Below are positions 36,139 through 46,173 of a DNA stretch of 64,000 bases, in pieces; positions within the stretch are counted from its first letter, which is position 1, and each line of letters opens with the position of its first letter. The notes beneath the pieces are model-generated. The model was not told the origin of the DNA. It did not search any database and saw nothing but the letters and a program-made list of their open reading frames with translations. Position numbers and translations under genes: made by a program. The DNA is from Nitrospirota bacterium (GTDB lineage: Bacteria > Nitrospirota > Thermodesulfovibrionia > Thermodesulfovibrionales > UBA1546): NCBI GenBank assembly GCA_016195565.1, contig JACPZK010000022.1, positions 61,121-125,120 of the forward strand, in the 5' to 3' direction.

Positions 36139-36798
36139 ATGGTAAAAATTAGGTTGTTATCAATAACTTTGGGATTACTGCTTATAACAGCATGTGCGGG
36201 GAAGATGCAATATACACCACCATCTATGACATCCTCAATGCAAAATGTGATTACTCTCAATAAAAGCAAAGAAGACATTTGGAAATCGATTATTCCTGCG
36301 TTAGGTAAAAGTTTTTTTGTAATAAACAATTTGGATAAGACCTCGGGAATAATTAATGTGAGTTATTCGGGTGACCCAGAAAAATACGTTGATTGTGGTC
36401 GGATTAACTCTTACGTAAAAAATGCAAGAGGAGAAAGAACCTATGATTTTCCGGCATCCAAGGCACATCAATCCTATGAGGTCATGGATATGGATAGTGG
36501 TGCTGGGCTTTTATTTGTTGACAGAAAAATGAATCTCGAAGGAAGAATTAATATCATTATTGAAGAAGTTTCATCAAAGGATACTCAGATTACAATCAAT
36601 ACAAAATATGTATTAACAAAGTCAGGCACAGTTAGAAACGTACAAGGTGCATTTAGCCACTTCTCAGATACGATTTCTTTTGTATCTGGACAGCAAGGAA
36701 CATTTCCAGGCTCAGCAGCTCACAGTGGTACATTGTGCCAACCCAATGGCACATTAGAGAAAGAAATTCTAACAATTCTGACATCAAATACAAAATAA
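36139..36798 (+). CDS. Putative outer-membrane lipoprotein, unknown function
   Basis: About 219 residues from the ATG at 36139 (GGAGG 5 bases upstream). A lipoprotein signal has the lipobox LITAC (Cys about 19). The mature part begins KSKEDIWKSIIPALGKSFFVINNLDKTSGIINVSY in pieces, a pattern seen in BamC/DUF-type lipoproteins that are compared pairwise by assembly factors, but I do not assign it. Lower GC and no operon partner suit its position in the accessory region. Confidence 0.65.
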   Translation: MVKIRLLSITLGLLLITACAGKMQYTPPSMTSSMQNVITLNKSKEDIWKSIIPALGKSFFVINNLDKTSGIINVSYSGDPEKYVDCGRINSYVKNARGERTYDFPASKAHQSYEVMDMDSGAGLLFVDRKMNLEGRINIIIEEVSSKDTQITINTKYVLTKSGTVRNVQGAFSHFSDTISFVSGQQGTFPGSAAHSGTLCQPNGTLEKEILTILTSNTK

Positions 36799-36909
36799 TA
36801 TTGAAGAGTGAAGAAAAAAATTAAGATATATACCCAGTCAAATCACAGGCCTTCGTTATACTGTGCTCGTGATTTCTATAGTTAGATTCTAAGGGCAAGA
36901 GTATCTATA

Positions 36910-37000
36910 TCACCACTCAATTTTCTGCGATTTTAAAAAATTCTGCGCTGCCTTGTCTCCCAGCCTCGCAGCTTTCCTGGTGTCCTCCACTGCTTTAAAA
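36910..37000 (-). pseudogene. Second broken copy of the TPR gene 3' end
   Basis: About 90 bp similar to 37792-37880, more diverged than the copy at 35131. It keeps the IEW-stop ending. The rest of 36799-37056 has an AATCACAGG/CGTGATT inverted repeat (36842-36872) similar to one at 11430-11457, and no gene. Confidence 0.75.
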
Positions 37001-37056
37001 ACTGTCCTAAAAATAAAATTATCGATGATATTGCCTAAAAATGCTATAATTTACCT

Positions 37057-37735
<679 letters not shown>

Positions 37736-37791
37736 CAAATCAATAGAGCCAAATCCGCAACGCTTTTTTACAGACATATACGCACTACAAC

Positions 37792-39021
37792 TTACCACTC
37801 AATTTTCTGCATCTTTAAAAAATTCTGAGCTGCCTTATCTCCTAATCTTGCAGCTTTCCTGATGTCCTCCACTGCCTTATAAGTATCGCCGAGCAGCCCA
37901 TAAACCCTGCCGCGGTTGAAATAAGCCTCAGAATCACCGGGATTCAACTCCACAGCCTTGTTAAAATCCTCAAGCGCCTTGTGATAATTTGCGGATTCGG
38001 CATAAGCAAGTCCCCTGTAAAAGTAAGCCTTCTCATATTCGGGATTTATTTTTATGGCATGGCTGAAATCTTCAAGCGCCTGCTGTTCTTTTCCCAGCGC
38101 TCCATAGGCAACTCCGCGATAGCAATAAGCTTCTTCATGTTTGGGACTTAATTTTACAGCCACGGAGTAGTCCTTAACAGCCTGCTGATAACTACCCGAC
38201 CTTAGATAGGCATTCCCTCGAGAGACATAAGCCTTAGCATATTTAGGATTTAGCTTTATAGCCTTTGCAATGTCTTTAACAGCCTGATTATTGCTGCCGG
38301 CTTCCCCATAGGCATTCCCTCGAAAGACATAAAACTTCTCATTATTAGGGCTTAATTTTATGGCCTTTGTAAACGCCTCTACTGCTTTCTGCGGGTTGCC
38401 TGAATTCACAAGCACACACCCATTTTCAAACCAGCCAATTGCGCTTAGAATCTTTACTGCCTCATTATACCCCGATATTATCGGGGCTGTCTTTCCATCT
38501 GCACTGTCTGCTTCCTGCCGTTCTTTTAATTTTTCAATTTTTTTTAAAAACCCTGATGCTTTCTTCCTTACCTCTTCTATCTCTCCCGTATTCCTCTTAT
38601 CCCTGCTCAGAACAGCAATAGACTTAACTATCTCATCCGAATTAACAGAAACCCCTGCTTTAACATAAAAGGCATTATTATCCCATTTCTGTTCTATCAC
38701 ATCAGTCTTTACAATTACCGAGATAAGAGCCGTAGCCTGATTTTTAGTGAGTTGAAGATTTTTTATCAATGCCTTGCTCTCAAGATACGCTTCTATTTCT
38801 CCGAATAAAAGCCTCTTCGCATTCTCCATCGCAATTATACGGGCAGCATCCTTGCTGTCCATATCTCCTGCCTGATAGGTATATTCCTTCTGGAAAGAAA
38901 CCGTTTCAGCCAAAGCAGTCCCTGCCGTCAGAGATGTAAAAGCAATGAGCAACAGGAGAAAATTTTTGATAAAACGCCCTTTCCTGATTCTCCGATATCC
39001 TAAACCCCTAATATTTTCCAT
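37792..39021 (-). CDS. Secreted TPR-repeat protein
   Basis: About 409 residues from the ATG at 39021. Signal peptide NFLLLLIAFTSLTAGTALA is near residue 18-38. Residues 40-150 resemble a stress-response/LPP20-type domain (ARIIAMENAKRLLFGEIEAYLES). Six TPR units of 34 residues follow from about 205 (AVEAFTKAIKLSPNNEKFYVFRGNAYGEAG and repeats). Probably periplasmic and protein-binding. The last 40 codons are copied at 35131 and 36910, so this is the intact parent of the duplicates. Confidence 0.8.
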   Translation of the reverse strand: MENIRGLGYRRIRKGRFIKNFLLLLIAFTSLTAGTALAETVSFQKEYTYQAGDMDSKDAARIIAMENAKRLLFGEIEAYLESKALIKNLQLTKNQATALISVIVKTDVIEQKWDNNAFYVKAGVSVNSDEIVKSIAVLSRDKRNTGEIEEVRKKASGFLKKIEKLKERQEADSADGKTAPIISGYNEAVKILSAIGWFENGCVLVNSGNPQKAVEAFTKAIKLSPNNEKFYVFRGNAYGEAGSNNQAVKDIAKAIKLNPKYAKAYVSRGNAYLRSGSYQQAVKDYSVAVKLSPKHEEAYCYRGVAYGALGKEQQALEDFSHAIKINPEYEKAYFYRGLAYAESANYHKALEDFNKAVELNPGDSEAYFNRGRVYGLLGDTYKAVEDIRKAARLGDKAAQNFLKMQKIEW

Positions 39022-39052
39022 TAACACTTTTCAGAAACCTCACTTTACTTTT

Positions 39053-39799
39053 CTACGAGTCTACGATCGGCGATGCAGCCGGATCAAAAGGGTTTGTCCT
39101 CACAGCAAGGGAAAACAGATAAGGATAGCTTTCCTTTAGATGTTTCATATACGCCAGCCACTCTGCTATCAGCATAATATACGCCCTCTTTATATCTCCT
39201 GAGAGATGTTCATAATCAGACTTGGGCAGGGTTTTCAAATCTTTCCTGTGTGATAATTCCTCTGTCAGATGAGATACAGCCCACAGGAGGTCAGTAAAAA
39301 ATTCATGCTCCAGCAAATTCGGATTCTGCAGAAGAGTAAGCAAAAACCTTCTTTCTCCGACAAGAAAATCCCTGAGACCTTGAAGATCGCCTTTGTGAAT
39401 ATCAATTCTGCAATCATAGCCGTTAACATATTTTTTTACCGTGGAAAATTCCTGTTCCGACCATCTGGATGCAACAACAAGCCTTGCTCCTATCTTGTCA
39501 GGCTGAGAATCAAAAGCAGAAAGGTACTTAAGAAGCGCTGTGCCAACCTCGCTGAAAAAAATACCTACGACCATATTCATTTTCTTCAGCATGGCGCGTT
39601 TTTCTCTCGCGTTAAGCAGCCTGTGTATAATCAGCGTAACCAGCAAAACTTCAATCGGAACAAATGCAATATCACCTAACAAATAAATAAAGATGTGGTG
39701 GCTGTCTCTGAAAATTGCATAATGGAGAAGGTAAAGAACAGCGGAAAGCGCAACCAGAGAAATGCCCAGAAGAACCTGCCAATTTAAGATTTTTTTCAC
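39053..39799 (-). CDS. Conserved membrane protein with two N-terminal helices
   Basis: 248 residues. Two membrane helices (about 8-27 and 40-60) are followed by a cytoplasmic helical domain of about 185 residues with GIFFSEVGTALLKYLS and AWLAYMKHLKESYPYLFSLAVRTNPF. Proteins of this form are annotated only as hypothetical. It lies 26 bp upstream of the TPR gene on the same strand and may be transcribed with it. Confidence 0.65.
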   Translation of the reverse strand: MKKILNWQVLLGISLVALSAVLYLLHYAIFRDSHHIFIYLLGDIAFVPIEVLLVTLIIHRLLNAREKRAMLKKMNMVVGIFFSEVGTALLKYLSAFDSQPDKIGARLVVASRWSEQEFSTVKKYVNGYDCRIDIHKGDLQGLRDFLVGERRFLLTLLQNPNLLEHEFFTDLLWAVSHLTEELSHRKDLKTLPKSDYEHLSGDIKRAYIMLIAEWLAYMKHLKESYPYLFSLAVRTNPFDPAASPIVDS

Positions 39800-39818
39800 C
39801 TTAGAACACCTCTACTCC

Positions 39819-39890
39819 GTCATTGCGAGCCGAAGGCGCGGCAATCTTGCTTTTTGGGATTGCTTCATCGCTAACGCTCCTCGCAATGAC
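39819..39890. repeat. Dispersed palindromic repeat, family A (full copy)
   Basis: GTCATTGCGAGCCGAAGGCG...CTCGCAATGAC with GCAATCTTGC/GGGATTGC inner arms. It lies between the membrane-protein gene and the glyS promoter. Confidence 0.88.
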
Positions 39891-39938
39891 AATTTCATTA
39901 CTAATGCTTCATAGACAATCTATCAGACCATGCTTCTC

Positions 39939-39967
39939 TTGTCAATAATCTCTTATAAAGTTATAAT
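39939..39967 (+). promoter_or_regulatory. Sigma-70 promoter of glyS
   Basis: TTGTCA (39939-39944), 17-bp spacer, TATAAT (39962-39967), 27 bp before the ATG. It gives glyS its own transcription now that it is separated from glyQ. Confidence 0.75.
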
Positions 39968-39994
39968 GTTCTGAAAAAATCAGAGGTAACATTA

Positions 39995-42073
39995 ATGACA
40001 AAAAACGAGATTCAGCGCTCGTCGCTGCTTTTAGAGATAGGCACAGAAGACATCCCTGCAAGGTTTCTGCCCTCTGCCATACGGCAATTAAAGGAGAATA
40101 CAGAGACGATATTCAAAGAGAATCATATAAGGTTCTCAGAGGTAAAGACATTGGGCTCTCCGCGCAGACTGACAGTGATTGCATATGGAATCCCGCCGAT
40201 GCAGAAAGACAGAACAAAAGAAATATTCGGCCCTTCTAAAAAAGCTGCTTTTAATGCGGACGGCAGTCCTACAAAAGCGGCAACTGGCTTTGCCGGTTCT
40301 CAAGGCATAAGCGTGGAAAAGCTTGTTGTAAAAAATAAAGACAAAGGAGAATACGTTGTTGCAGTCATAGAAGAAAAAGGCATTCATGTCAGAGAACTCC
40401 TGCCTGACATACTCAAAAAGATTGTGCTTTCAGTGCATCTTCCGAAATCAATGAGATGGGGCGGCAATGACATGAGATTTATACGGCCTATCAGATGGCT
40501 GCTGTCTCTGTTTGATAACGAAACAATCAATTTTGAGATAGACGGGATAAAAAGCAGCAATATGACCCGCGGTCACAGATTCCTGTCTCCTGCCGCTTTT
40601 CAGATAAAAGAAATACCGGCTTATGTAAAGCTGCTTGCAAATAACCATGTAATAGTCGACCCTCAGGAAAGAAGAAAGATTATAACAGAAAAAGCGGAGA
40701 AGCTCTCATCTTCCATAAACGGGAAAATCGTGAAAGACGAAGAACTCATTGATACTGTCTCAAATCTCGTAGAATATCCAACTCCGGTACTGGGCAGCTT
40801 CTCGGAAGAATATCTTAAACTTCCGAAGGAACTGCTTATAACAGTAATGAGAGAACATCAGAAATACTTTGCAATTGAAGATATTAAAGGTGTGCTTACG
40901 AATTACTTTATCATTATAAGCAACACCGCTGAAGAAAATTCAGAGACTGTCAAGATTGGAGCGGAACGCGTTATCAGGGCAAGATTTGAGGATGCAAAAT
41001 TCTATTTTGAAGAAGACTGCAGAAAAAAACTTGAAGATAGAATAAACAACCTTAAAAATGTGGTGTATCAGGAAAAACTCGGAAACCTCTACGAGAAAGC
41101 ATTGAGGGTCAAAAGCCTTGCGTCATATCTTGCGTCAAAAATAAATCCCTCTCTAACGCAAAAGGCCGAAAGAGCAGCGCTTCTCTCCAAGACAGACCTC
41201 CTGACAGGAGTCGTAAGGGAATTTCCTGAACTGCAGGGAATTATTGGGAAATACTATGCGAGCAATGACAAGGAAGACACAGAAGTCGCAGCCGCTTTGA
41301 TGGAACAGTATCTGCCTGCCTATTACGGAGACAGACTGCCTGAAACAGAGACAGGCGCTATTCTCAGCCTTGCAGACAAACTGGATAATATAACCTCATT
41401 CTTCTCTGTCGGTCTTACACCAACAGGCTCGGAAGACCCTTTTGCATTAAGGAGACAGACGCTTGCAGTCATAGCAATACTGCTGAATAATGGCTACGCT
41501 TTATCACTCAATGATATTGTTACTGCTTCTCTGAAAAACCTGAAAGACACTAAACAATCTGGAGAGATTGCAGAAACAGCGCTCAGATTTTTTCAACAGA
41601 GGCTTGAGCCTTTGTTTTTATCAGAAGGGTATGGTTCCGATATAATCCAATCTGTACTCCATCTCTCTGCAGAAATTCCGTTAAAAGAAATACGAAGGAG
41701 ACTCCATGCTCTTAAGGATTTTAAGGGAACAGAGAACTACAATGATTTTCTCACTGCCATAAAGAGGGTGAAAAATATTACCCACGCGGCTGCGCTTCCT
41801 TCATTAAAGGTGAAACTGCTCCATACAGATCCGGAGAAAAAACTCTACGAGATATTCACCGCGATAAAAACCGAACTCGCAAGCCTGATAGATGGACACA
41901 AATATTCCGAAGCGCTCAGTATTCTCTCAAAACTGACAGCCCCGATAAACCATTTTTTCGATAATGTACTCGTAATGGACAAACAGGAAGAAATCAAACT
42001 CAACAGGCTTGCCCTGCTGAAGGATATCTGGACACTTGCATCATCAATAGCGGATTTTTCAAAACTGCAATAA
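39995..42073 (+). CDS. glyS: Glycyl-tRNA synthetase beta subunit
   Basis: 692 residues, full length. It begins LLLEIGTEDIPARFLPSAIRQL and includes TKEIFGPSKKAAF, AATGFAGSQGI, SVHLPKSMRWG, RPIRWLLSLFD, GHRFLSP, LTVMREHQKYFAI-type text (LLITVMREHQKYFAIED) and LADKLDNITSFFSVGLTPTGSEDPFALRRQ (in parts). The C-terminal helical domain binds the tRNA. It is separated from glyQ by the accessory segment and ends at a bidirectional terminator (42072-42097). Confidence 0.97.
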   Translation: MTKNEIQRSSLLLEIGTEDIPARFLPSAIRQLKENTETIFKENHIRFSEVKTLGSPRRLTVIAYGIPPMQKDRTKEIFGPSKKAAFNADGSPTKAATGFAGSQGISVEKLVVKNKDKGEYVVAVIEEKGIHVRELLPDILKKIVLSVHLPKSMRWGGNDMRFIRPIRWLLSLFDNETINFEIDGIKSSNMTRGHRFLSPAAFQIKEIPAYVKLLANNHVIVDPQERRKIITEKAEKLSSSINGKIVKDEELIDTVSNLVEYPTPVLGSFSEEYLKLPKELLITVMREHQKYFAIEDIKGVLTNYFIIISNTAEENSETVKIGAERVIRARFEDAKFYFEEDCRKKLEDRINNLKNVVYQEKLGNLYEKALRVKSLASYLASKINPSLTQKAERAALLSKTDLLTGVVREFPELQGIIGKYYASNDKEDTEVAAALMEQYLPAYYGDRLPETETGAILSLADKLDNITSFFSVGLTPTGSEDPFALRRQTLAVIAILLNNGYALSLNDIVTASLKNLKDTKQSGEIAETALRFFQQRLEPLFLSEGYGSDIIQSVLHLSAEIPLKEIRRRLHALKDFKGTENYNDFLTAIKRVKNITHAAALPSLKVKLLHTDPEKKLYEIFTAIKTELASLIDGHKYSEALSILSKLTAPINHFFDNVLVMDKQEEIKLNRLALLKDIWTLASSIADFSKLQ

Positions 42074-42097
42074 AGACGGGGGAGCCCCCCGTCTTTT
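42072..42097. terminator. Bidirectional terminator between glyS and the cytochrome gene
   Basis: AAAGACGGGGG and CCCCCGTCTTT form a GC-rich stem with a 3-nt loop and A/T tracts on both sides, between convergent genes. Confidence 0.88.
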
Positions 42098-42112
42098 GGA
42101 AATCTGCTGGGA

Positions 42113-42913
42113 CTACTTTGATTTCGGCGGTGTCGGAATGTTTGAGCCGTGGCAGCTTGTGCAGTTATGCTGGGCTGGTATTCCATAGCTTCCGGCCGGT
42201 ATTGTGCCTTTTGTGTGGTATTTGCCGTCTTTCCATGCGTTCAACAGTTCCACGGTATGGTATGCCACGTTCGCTGTGAGCCTTGCACACCGGTCTTTCC
42301 TCTCTGCGCTGCCGAAAGATTTGTCCGCAGCCTTCATCCATTTTCCGACCGAAACATGACAGAGAGGCGAGTCGCTTGTGGTTTTGATTATCTCTGTCTT
42401 TACCTTTGGCTCTTTTGGGACATAGAATGGCAGCGGGGTCTCAGAATACCACTGCATAATTTCAGAGCCCATCATTGCGCCGTCTTTGGAACCTGCAATC
42501 CTTGGCCCGATTATAACATTGGTAACAACAGCGGCGCCTGCTTCTGAACCGCATATAGTTCCCCATCCAGTCATGCCTCCTTCCATATAGACAAAGGCGT
42601 CAATAGGGAATGATTTGTATGGGTCGCCTACCTTTTCACTGAGTTGACTGAATATGCTGCTAATAACAGCGGCTCCGCAGAATACCCTGTACCACTCGTT
42701 GTAGGCTAATTCAGCGGTTTTTTCAGGGTCCAGTTTCTCATACGGCCATGGCCACTTTTCGGTTGACCCGCCTTTTGCCTCTGCCTTTGAAAAAAGATTC
42801 AGACCTCCTGATACAGCGGCTATGCCTGCTCCTACGACTGCAATCTTGCCTGCGCCTGAGAGCAGGCTCCTCCTTGTAAGACTTTTTTCTTCAAGCACTT
42901 CTTTTTTTCCCAT
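42113..42913 (-). CDS. Split-Soret-type cytochrome c (Tat-exported)
   Basis: 266 residues. The twin-arginine signal is LTRRSLLSGAGK with a following hydrophobic stretch. The mature protein has the family text WPWPYEKLDPEKTAELAY, FCGAAVISSI, EKVGDPYKSFP, GGMTGWGTICGSEAGAAVV, SPLCHVSVGKWMKAA and RKDRCARLTANVAYHTVELLNA. It ends in one CTSCH haem motif. This is the C_GCAxxG_C_C / split-Soret cytochrome family of anaerobes. It is periplasmic; the redox partner is unknown. AAGGAG precedes the ATG. Confidence 0.82.
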   Translation of the reverse strand: MGKKEVLEEKSLTRRSLLSGAGKIAVVGAGIAAVSGGLNLFSKAEAKGGSTEKWPWPYEKLDPEKTAELAYNEWYRVFCGAAVISSIFSQLSEKVGDPYKSFPIDAFVYMEGGMTGWGTICGSEAGAAVVTNVIIGPRIAGSKDGAMMGSEIMQWYSETPLPFYVPKEPKVKTEIIKTTSDSPLCHVSVGKWMKAADKSFGSAERKDRCARLTANVAYHTVELLNAWKDGKYHTKGTIPAGSYGIPAQHNCTSCHGSNIPTPPKSK

Positions 42914-43137
42914 ACTTTTCTCCTTAATTAATAAATCTCCGGTTTCAAAGAAACCACAGTCAACCTGCCATATGAAATATTCATTAAAAAGAGACTCCGC
43001 TTGATGAGGATATTACTAAAAGGCACAGGACGATTAATACCATTAAGCTTTTCAATCGCATGTTATTAAAACTTTAAATCAAAATTGCTTTCTTGTCAAC
43101 TTAAAGTTTTAATTATAAGATTATATATCTTAACTTT

Positions 43138-43234
43138 TGGAGAGGGGTAGTGGGAATTGAACCCACCACAGCAGACTCTATCTACCGTAATACTGGTTTT
43201 GCAGACCAGCCGGGACGCCAGTCCCATACCCCTC
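43138..43234 (-). tRNA. tRNA-Cys (GCA) with tRNA-Sec-like fold
   Basis: The 97-nt gene runs 43234 to 43138 with CCA encoded. The acceptor stem has 8 bp (GAGGGGTA / TACCCCTC) and the T stem 5 bp (GTGGG TTCAATT CCCAC), an 8+5 branch. The D stem GGGAC/GTCCC closes a 4-nt loop (TGGC). The anticodon arm is CTGGT CTGCAAA ACCAG, giving anticodon GCA. The variable arm is 26 nt with an 8-bp stem (ACGGTAGA / TCTGCTGT). The discriminator is U73. Normal tRNA-Cys has a 7+5 branch, a large D-loop and a short variable loop. The body here is that of bacterial tRNA-Sec, whereas GCA and U73 are CysRS identity elements. It starts 18 bp after acpS and may share its transcript. Confidence 0.9.
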
Positions 43235-43251
43235 GTATGTCTATTTCCGAA

Positions 43252-43623
43252 TCAAATTTCCAGCACAACACAGGCAATGCCGTAGTCTTTTTCGTGGCTC
43301 AGACTGAGGGCAGGCTGCTTTATTGACTTGTCACTGAAAAATTTTTTCAGCCTGCCGCTGATTTTTATATCAGGCCTGCCATTTGCGGCATTTATAACTT
43401 CAATCTCAGTCAGCGCCACAGGAACCTCAGAGCCTATCGCCTTTATTAAAGCCTCTTTCGCCGCAAAACGGACAGACAACGAAAGATAAGGGTTCTTTTT
43501 CTCATAGCAGTATGAAATCTCATTTTTTGTAAAAACCCTTTCAAGAAATTTCCCGCCCCACCTGTCAACAACATCCTTCATCCGCTCAATCTTAACAAGG
43601 TCTATTCCGACGCCGTAAATCAT
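43252..43623 (-). CDS. acpS: Holo-[acyl-carrier-protein] synthase
   Basis: 123 residues. [15 protein letters not shown] at the start carries the metal-binding Asp. [16 protein letters not shown] carries the Glu/Lys pair of the active site, and [15 protein letters not shown] ends the fold. It attaches 4'-phosphopantetheine to ACP. Its ATG overlaps the pdxJ stop (ATGA). The pdxJ-acpS order is conserved in many bacteria. Confidence 0.95.
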   Translation of the reverse strand: MIYGVGIDLVKIERMKDVVDRWGGKFLERVFTKNEISYCYEKKNPYLSLSVRFAAKEALIKAIGSEVPVALTEIEVINAANGRPDIKISGRLKKFFSDKSIKQPALSLSHEKDYGIACVVLEI

Positions 43624-44327
43624 ATCATCAACTCCTTCATTTCCCTCACAGCCCTCTCCATCCCCACAAGCACCGCCCTTGAGATAATACTGTGCCCTAT
43701 GTACAGTCCTCTTAAGCCCTCAATCGCTGCAACACTTTTAACATTAAAATAATTAAGCCCGTGTCCTGCATTAGCGCCAAGTCCCAGACTCAACGCATCT
43801 TTGACAGACCGCGCAACTTTTATAAGTTCCTTTTCCTGTTTACTGCCCTTTGCATTAGCATAAAGCCCTGTGTGTATCTCCACCATATCAGCGCCTGTTT
43901 CTTTGGATACGGCAATGTCATCAGTTGACGGATCTATAAAAAGGCTGACAGGTATCCCTGCGCCCTGAATCCTCCTGATTGTATTTTTAAGATTTGATTT
44001 CTGCCGTTTAACATCAAGCCCGCCCTCTGTTGTAAGCTCCTCTCGCTTCTCCGGCACCAGCGTCACCATATCAGGCTTTACCTTCAACGCAATGCCTATC
44101 ATCTCTTTTGTAGCTGCCATCTCCAGATTTAACTCAACAGGAACGACTTCCCTTAATATCCTTAAATCCCTGTCATGTATATGCCGCCTGTCTTCCCTGA
44201 GATGAATTGTAATGCCGCCAGCTCCGCCCAATACCGCAAGCGTTGCAGCCATAACAGGGTCAGGCTCTATGCCTTTCCTTGCCTCTCTCACAGTAGCAAC
44301 ATGGTCAACGTTAACTCCAAGAATCAT
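43620..44327 (-). CDS. pdxJ: Pyridoxine 5'-phosphate synthase
   Basis: About 235 residues from the ATG at 44327 ([17 protein letters not shown]), which follows GGGGGAGATGC; an upstream in-frame start at 44345 is less likely. It has HLREDRRHI (active-site His), [30 protein letters not shown] and [13 protein letters not shown]. It condenses 1-deoxyxylulose 5-phosphate with aminoacetone phosphate in vitamin B6 synthesis. It is coupled to acpS. Confidence 0.95.
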   Translation of the reverse strand: MILGVNVDHVATVREARKGIEPDPVMAATLAVLGGAGGITIHLREDRRHIHDRDLRILREVVPVELNLEMAATKEMIGIALKVKPDMVTLVPEKREELTTEGGLDVKRQKSNLKNTIRRIQGAGIPVSLFIDPSTDDIAVSKETGADMVEIHTGLYANAKGSKQEKELIKVARSVKDALSLGLGANAGHGLNYFNVKSVAAIEGLRGLYIGHSIISRAVLVGMERAVREMKELMI

Positions 44328-44381
44328 GCATCTCCCCCGCTCCAATTATAAATTTTAAATTAGTCTAACACAAAATCTCTT

Positions 44382-46124
44382 TCAATCAGTATCTGCTGCT
44401 CTTACGAGGGTTCCCCTTTTTTGTGTCCCATACCTGAAAACAGTAATGCCTTTGCATCCCTTATCATAAGCCAGCATAAAAGCCCTTTCAACATCTTCTC
44501 TTCTTGCCTTGTGCGGCATATTTATGGTCTTTGATACTGCATTGTCCGTGAATTTCTGGAAACACGCCTGCATTTCTATGTGATCCTCAAAGGGAATCTC
44601 ATGAGCGGTCTTAAACAATCTTCTGACGTCATTTGGGATTTCTTTGATACCGTGAAGGCTGCCTCTGTTAATGACCTGCTCTTTTAATGTCTCTGAATAA
44701 AAACCTCTCTCCCTCGCAATATCAAAAAAATACCTGTTAAGCTCAAAGAGTTCCGTGTCCAGAACAAGTTTTTTGTATGCCAGCGCAAACAGCGGCTCTA
44801 TACCGCTTAAGCAATCCGCAACCATAGACAGAGTTCCGGTCGGAGCTATTGTAGTTGTTGTTGCATTCCTCACACGGGGCATATCAGGCGCGTCATAGAC
44901 AGAACCCTTGAAATTCGAAAAGACCCCGCGTTCGCGCGCCAGTTCTACAGATGCATTCTTCGACTCATCCCGCATAAATTTCATCACCATTTCTCCTAAC
45001 TCAAATGCCTTTTTATGATTGTAAGGCAGTCCCATGAGTATTAACATATCAGCCCATCCCATAACGCCAAGCCCTATCTTCCTGTTGCCCTTGTGCATTG
45101 CCTCTATGGCAGGCAGAGGATATTTATTTACATCTATAGAATTATCCAGAAACCTCACAGCGGTTTTTATGTCTTTCGAAAGGCCATCAAAATCAATCTG
45201 TTTTTCAATGTCCTTTACTGTGAACTGTGAACTGTGAACTGTTGGCTGTCTTACATATTTTGAAAGGTTCAGCGACCCCAATATGCATGCCTCGTACGGA
45301 AGCAGAGGCTGTTCACCACATGGATTTGTGGACTCTATGCTGCCGACGTTTGGAGTCGGATTATCCCTGTTAATCCTGTCAATGAATATAAGCCCGGGGT
45401 CTCCTGTTTCCCATGCGCTCTCAACAATCTCCTTAAAAACATCATGCGCCTTTATCTTCCCGGCAACTGCCTCGCTCCTCGGATTTACAAGCTCATATTC
45501 TCCTTCATTTTTAAGGGCATCCATAAATGCATCTGTCACTGAAACCGAGATATTAAAGTTTGTTAATTCTCCCTCTGTCCTCTTTATACGGATAAAATCA
45601 AGGATATCAGGGTGGTCAATGCGGAGAATCCCCATATTAGCGCCCCGCCTTGCTCCTCCCTGCTTTATGACATCCGTTGCAATGTTATATATCTTCATAA
45701 AAGAGACAGGGCCGCTTGCGATGCCTCCTGTTGAATGGACCACATCAGACTTAGGCCTTAAGTGCGTAAATGAAAAACCGGTACCGCCGCCGCTTTGAAG
45801 TATCAATGCGGCATTTTTCAGGGTATCAAATATTGAATGCATTGAGTCATCCACAGGAAGCACAAAACATGCAGCAAGCTGTCCTATCTCTTTTCCTGCG
45901 TTCATAAGTGTCGGAGAATTCGGCAGGAATCTGAGGGATGTCATCAACTCGTAAAATTTCTCTTCCCATTCGGCAGCATTGCCGCCGTACTGAGTCTCGG
46001 CAGCCGCAATAGTCCTTGCAACCCTCCTGAACATCCCTTCAGGAGTTTCTATAACCTCCCCTCTTTCGTCCTTGAGGAGATACCTTGCCTTAAGCGCTTT
46101 AAGAGCATTTTCAGTCAGATTCAT
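44382..46124 (-). CDS. nrdJ: Adenosylcobalamin-dependent (class II) ribonucleotide reductase
   Basis: 580 residues. Class II/NrdJ text includes RFLPNSPTLMNAG, LAACFVLPVDDSM, ALILQSGGGTGFSF, TDVIKQGGARRGANMGIL, the active-site ESTNPCGEQPLLPYEACILGSLNLS (in parts) and ATTTTIAPTGTLSMVADCLSGIEP. It reduces ribonucleotides with B12, so it works with or without oxygen. A 3-unit TGTGAAC heptamer array inserts residues PTVHSSQFT (about 293-303) right after the SLNLSKYVRQ segment. The C-terminus is short and lacks the usual tail CxxC, as in some family members. Confidence 0.92.
   Translation of the reverse strand: MNLTENALKALKARYLLKDERGEVIETPEGMFRRVARTIAAAETQYGGNAAEWEEKFYELMTSLRFLPNSPTLMNAGKEIGQLAACFVLPVDDSMHSIFDTLKNAALILQSGGGTGFSFTHLRPKSDVVHSTGGIASGPVSFMKIYNIATDVIKQGGARRGANMGILRIDHPDILDFIRIKRTEGELTNFNISVSVTDAFMDALKNEGEYELVNPRSEAVAGKIKAHDVFKEIVESAWETGDPGLIFIDRINRDNPTPNVGSIESTNPCGEQPLLPYEACILGSLNLSKYVRQPTVHSSQFTVKDIEKQIDFDGLSKDIKTAVRFLDNSIDVNKYPLPAIEAMHKGNRKIGLGVMGWADMLILMGLPYNHKKAFELGEMVMKFMRDESKNASVELARERGVFSNFKGSVYDAPDMPRVRNATTTTIAPTGTLSMVADCLSGIEPLFALAYKKLVLDTELFELNRYFFDIARERGFYSETLKEQVINRGSLHGIKEIPNDVRRLFKTAHEIPFEDHIEMQACFQKFTDNAVSKTINMPHKARREDVERAFMLAYDKGCKGITVFRYGTQKRGTLVRAADTD
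45219..45239. repeat. Heptamer array TGTGAAC x3 inside nrdJ
   Basis: Three exact tandem copies (21 bp, 7 codons) of the same heptamer found at 334-361 in nifEN. It keeps the reading frame and adds VHSSQFT to a loop. Confidence 0.9.
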
Positions 46125-46173
46125 AAGAACATTATAGCAGAAAAAATTTCTGTTATAGAGTCGGGGAAATTGT

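Noticed and set aside
42914..43137. A 25-aa minus-strand frame starting MRLKSLMVLIVLCLLVIS
   Set aside because: It looks like a signal peptide, but it stops at once, has no clear ribosome site, and no continuing frame gives a recognisable protein; chance or a remnant.
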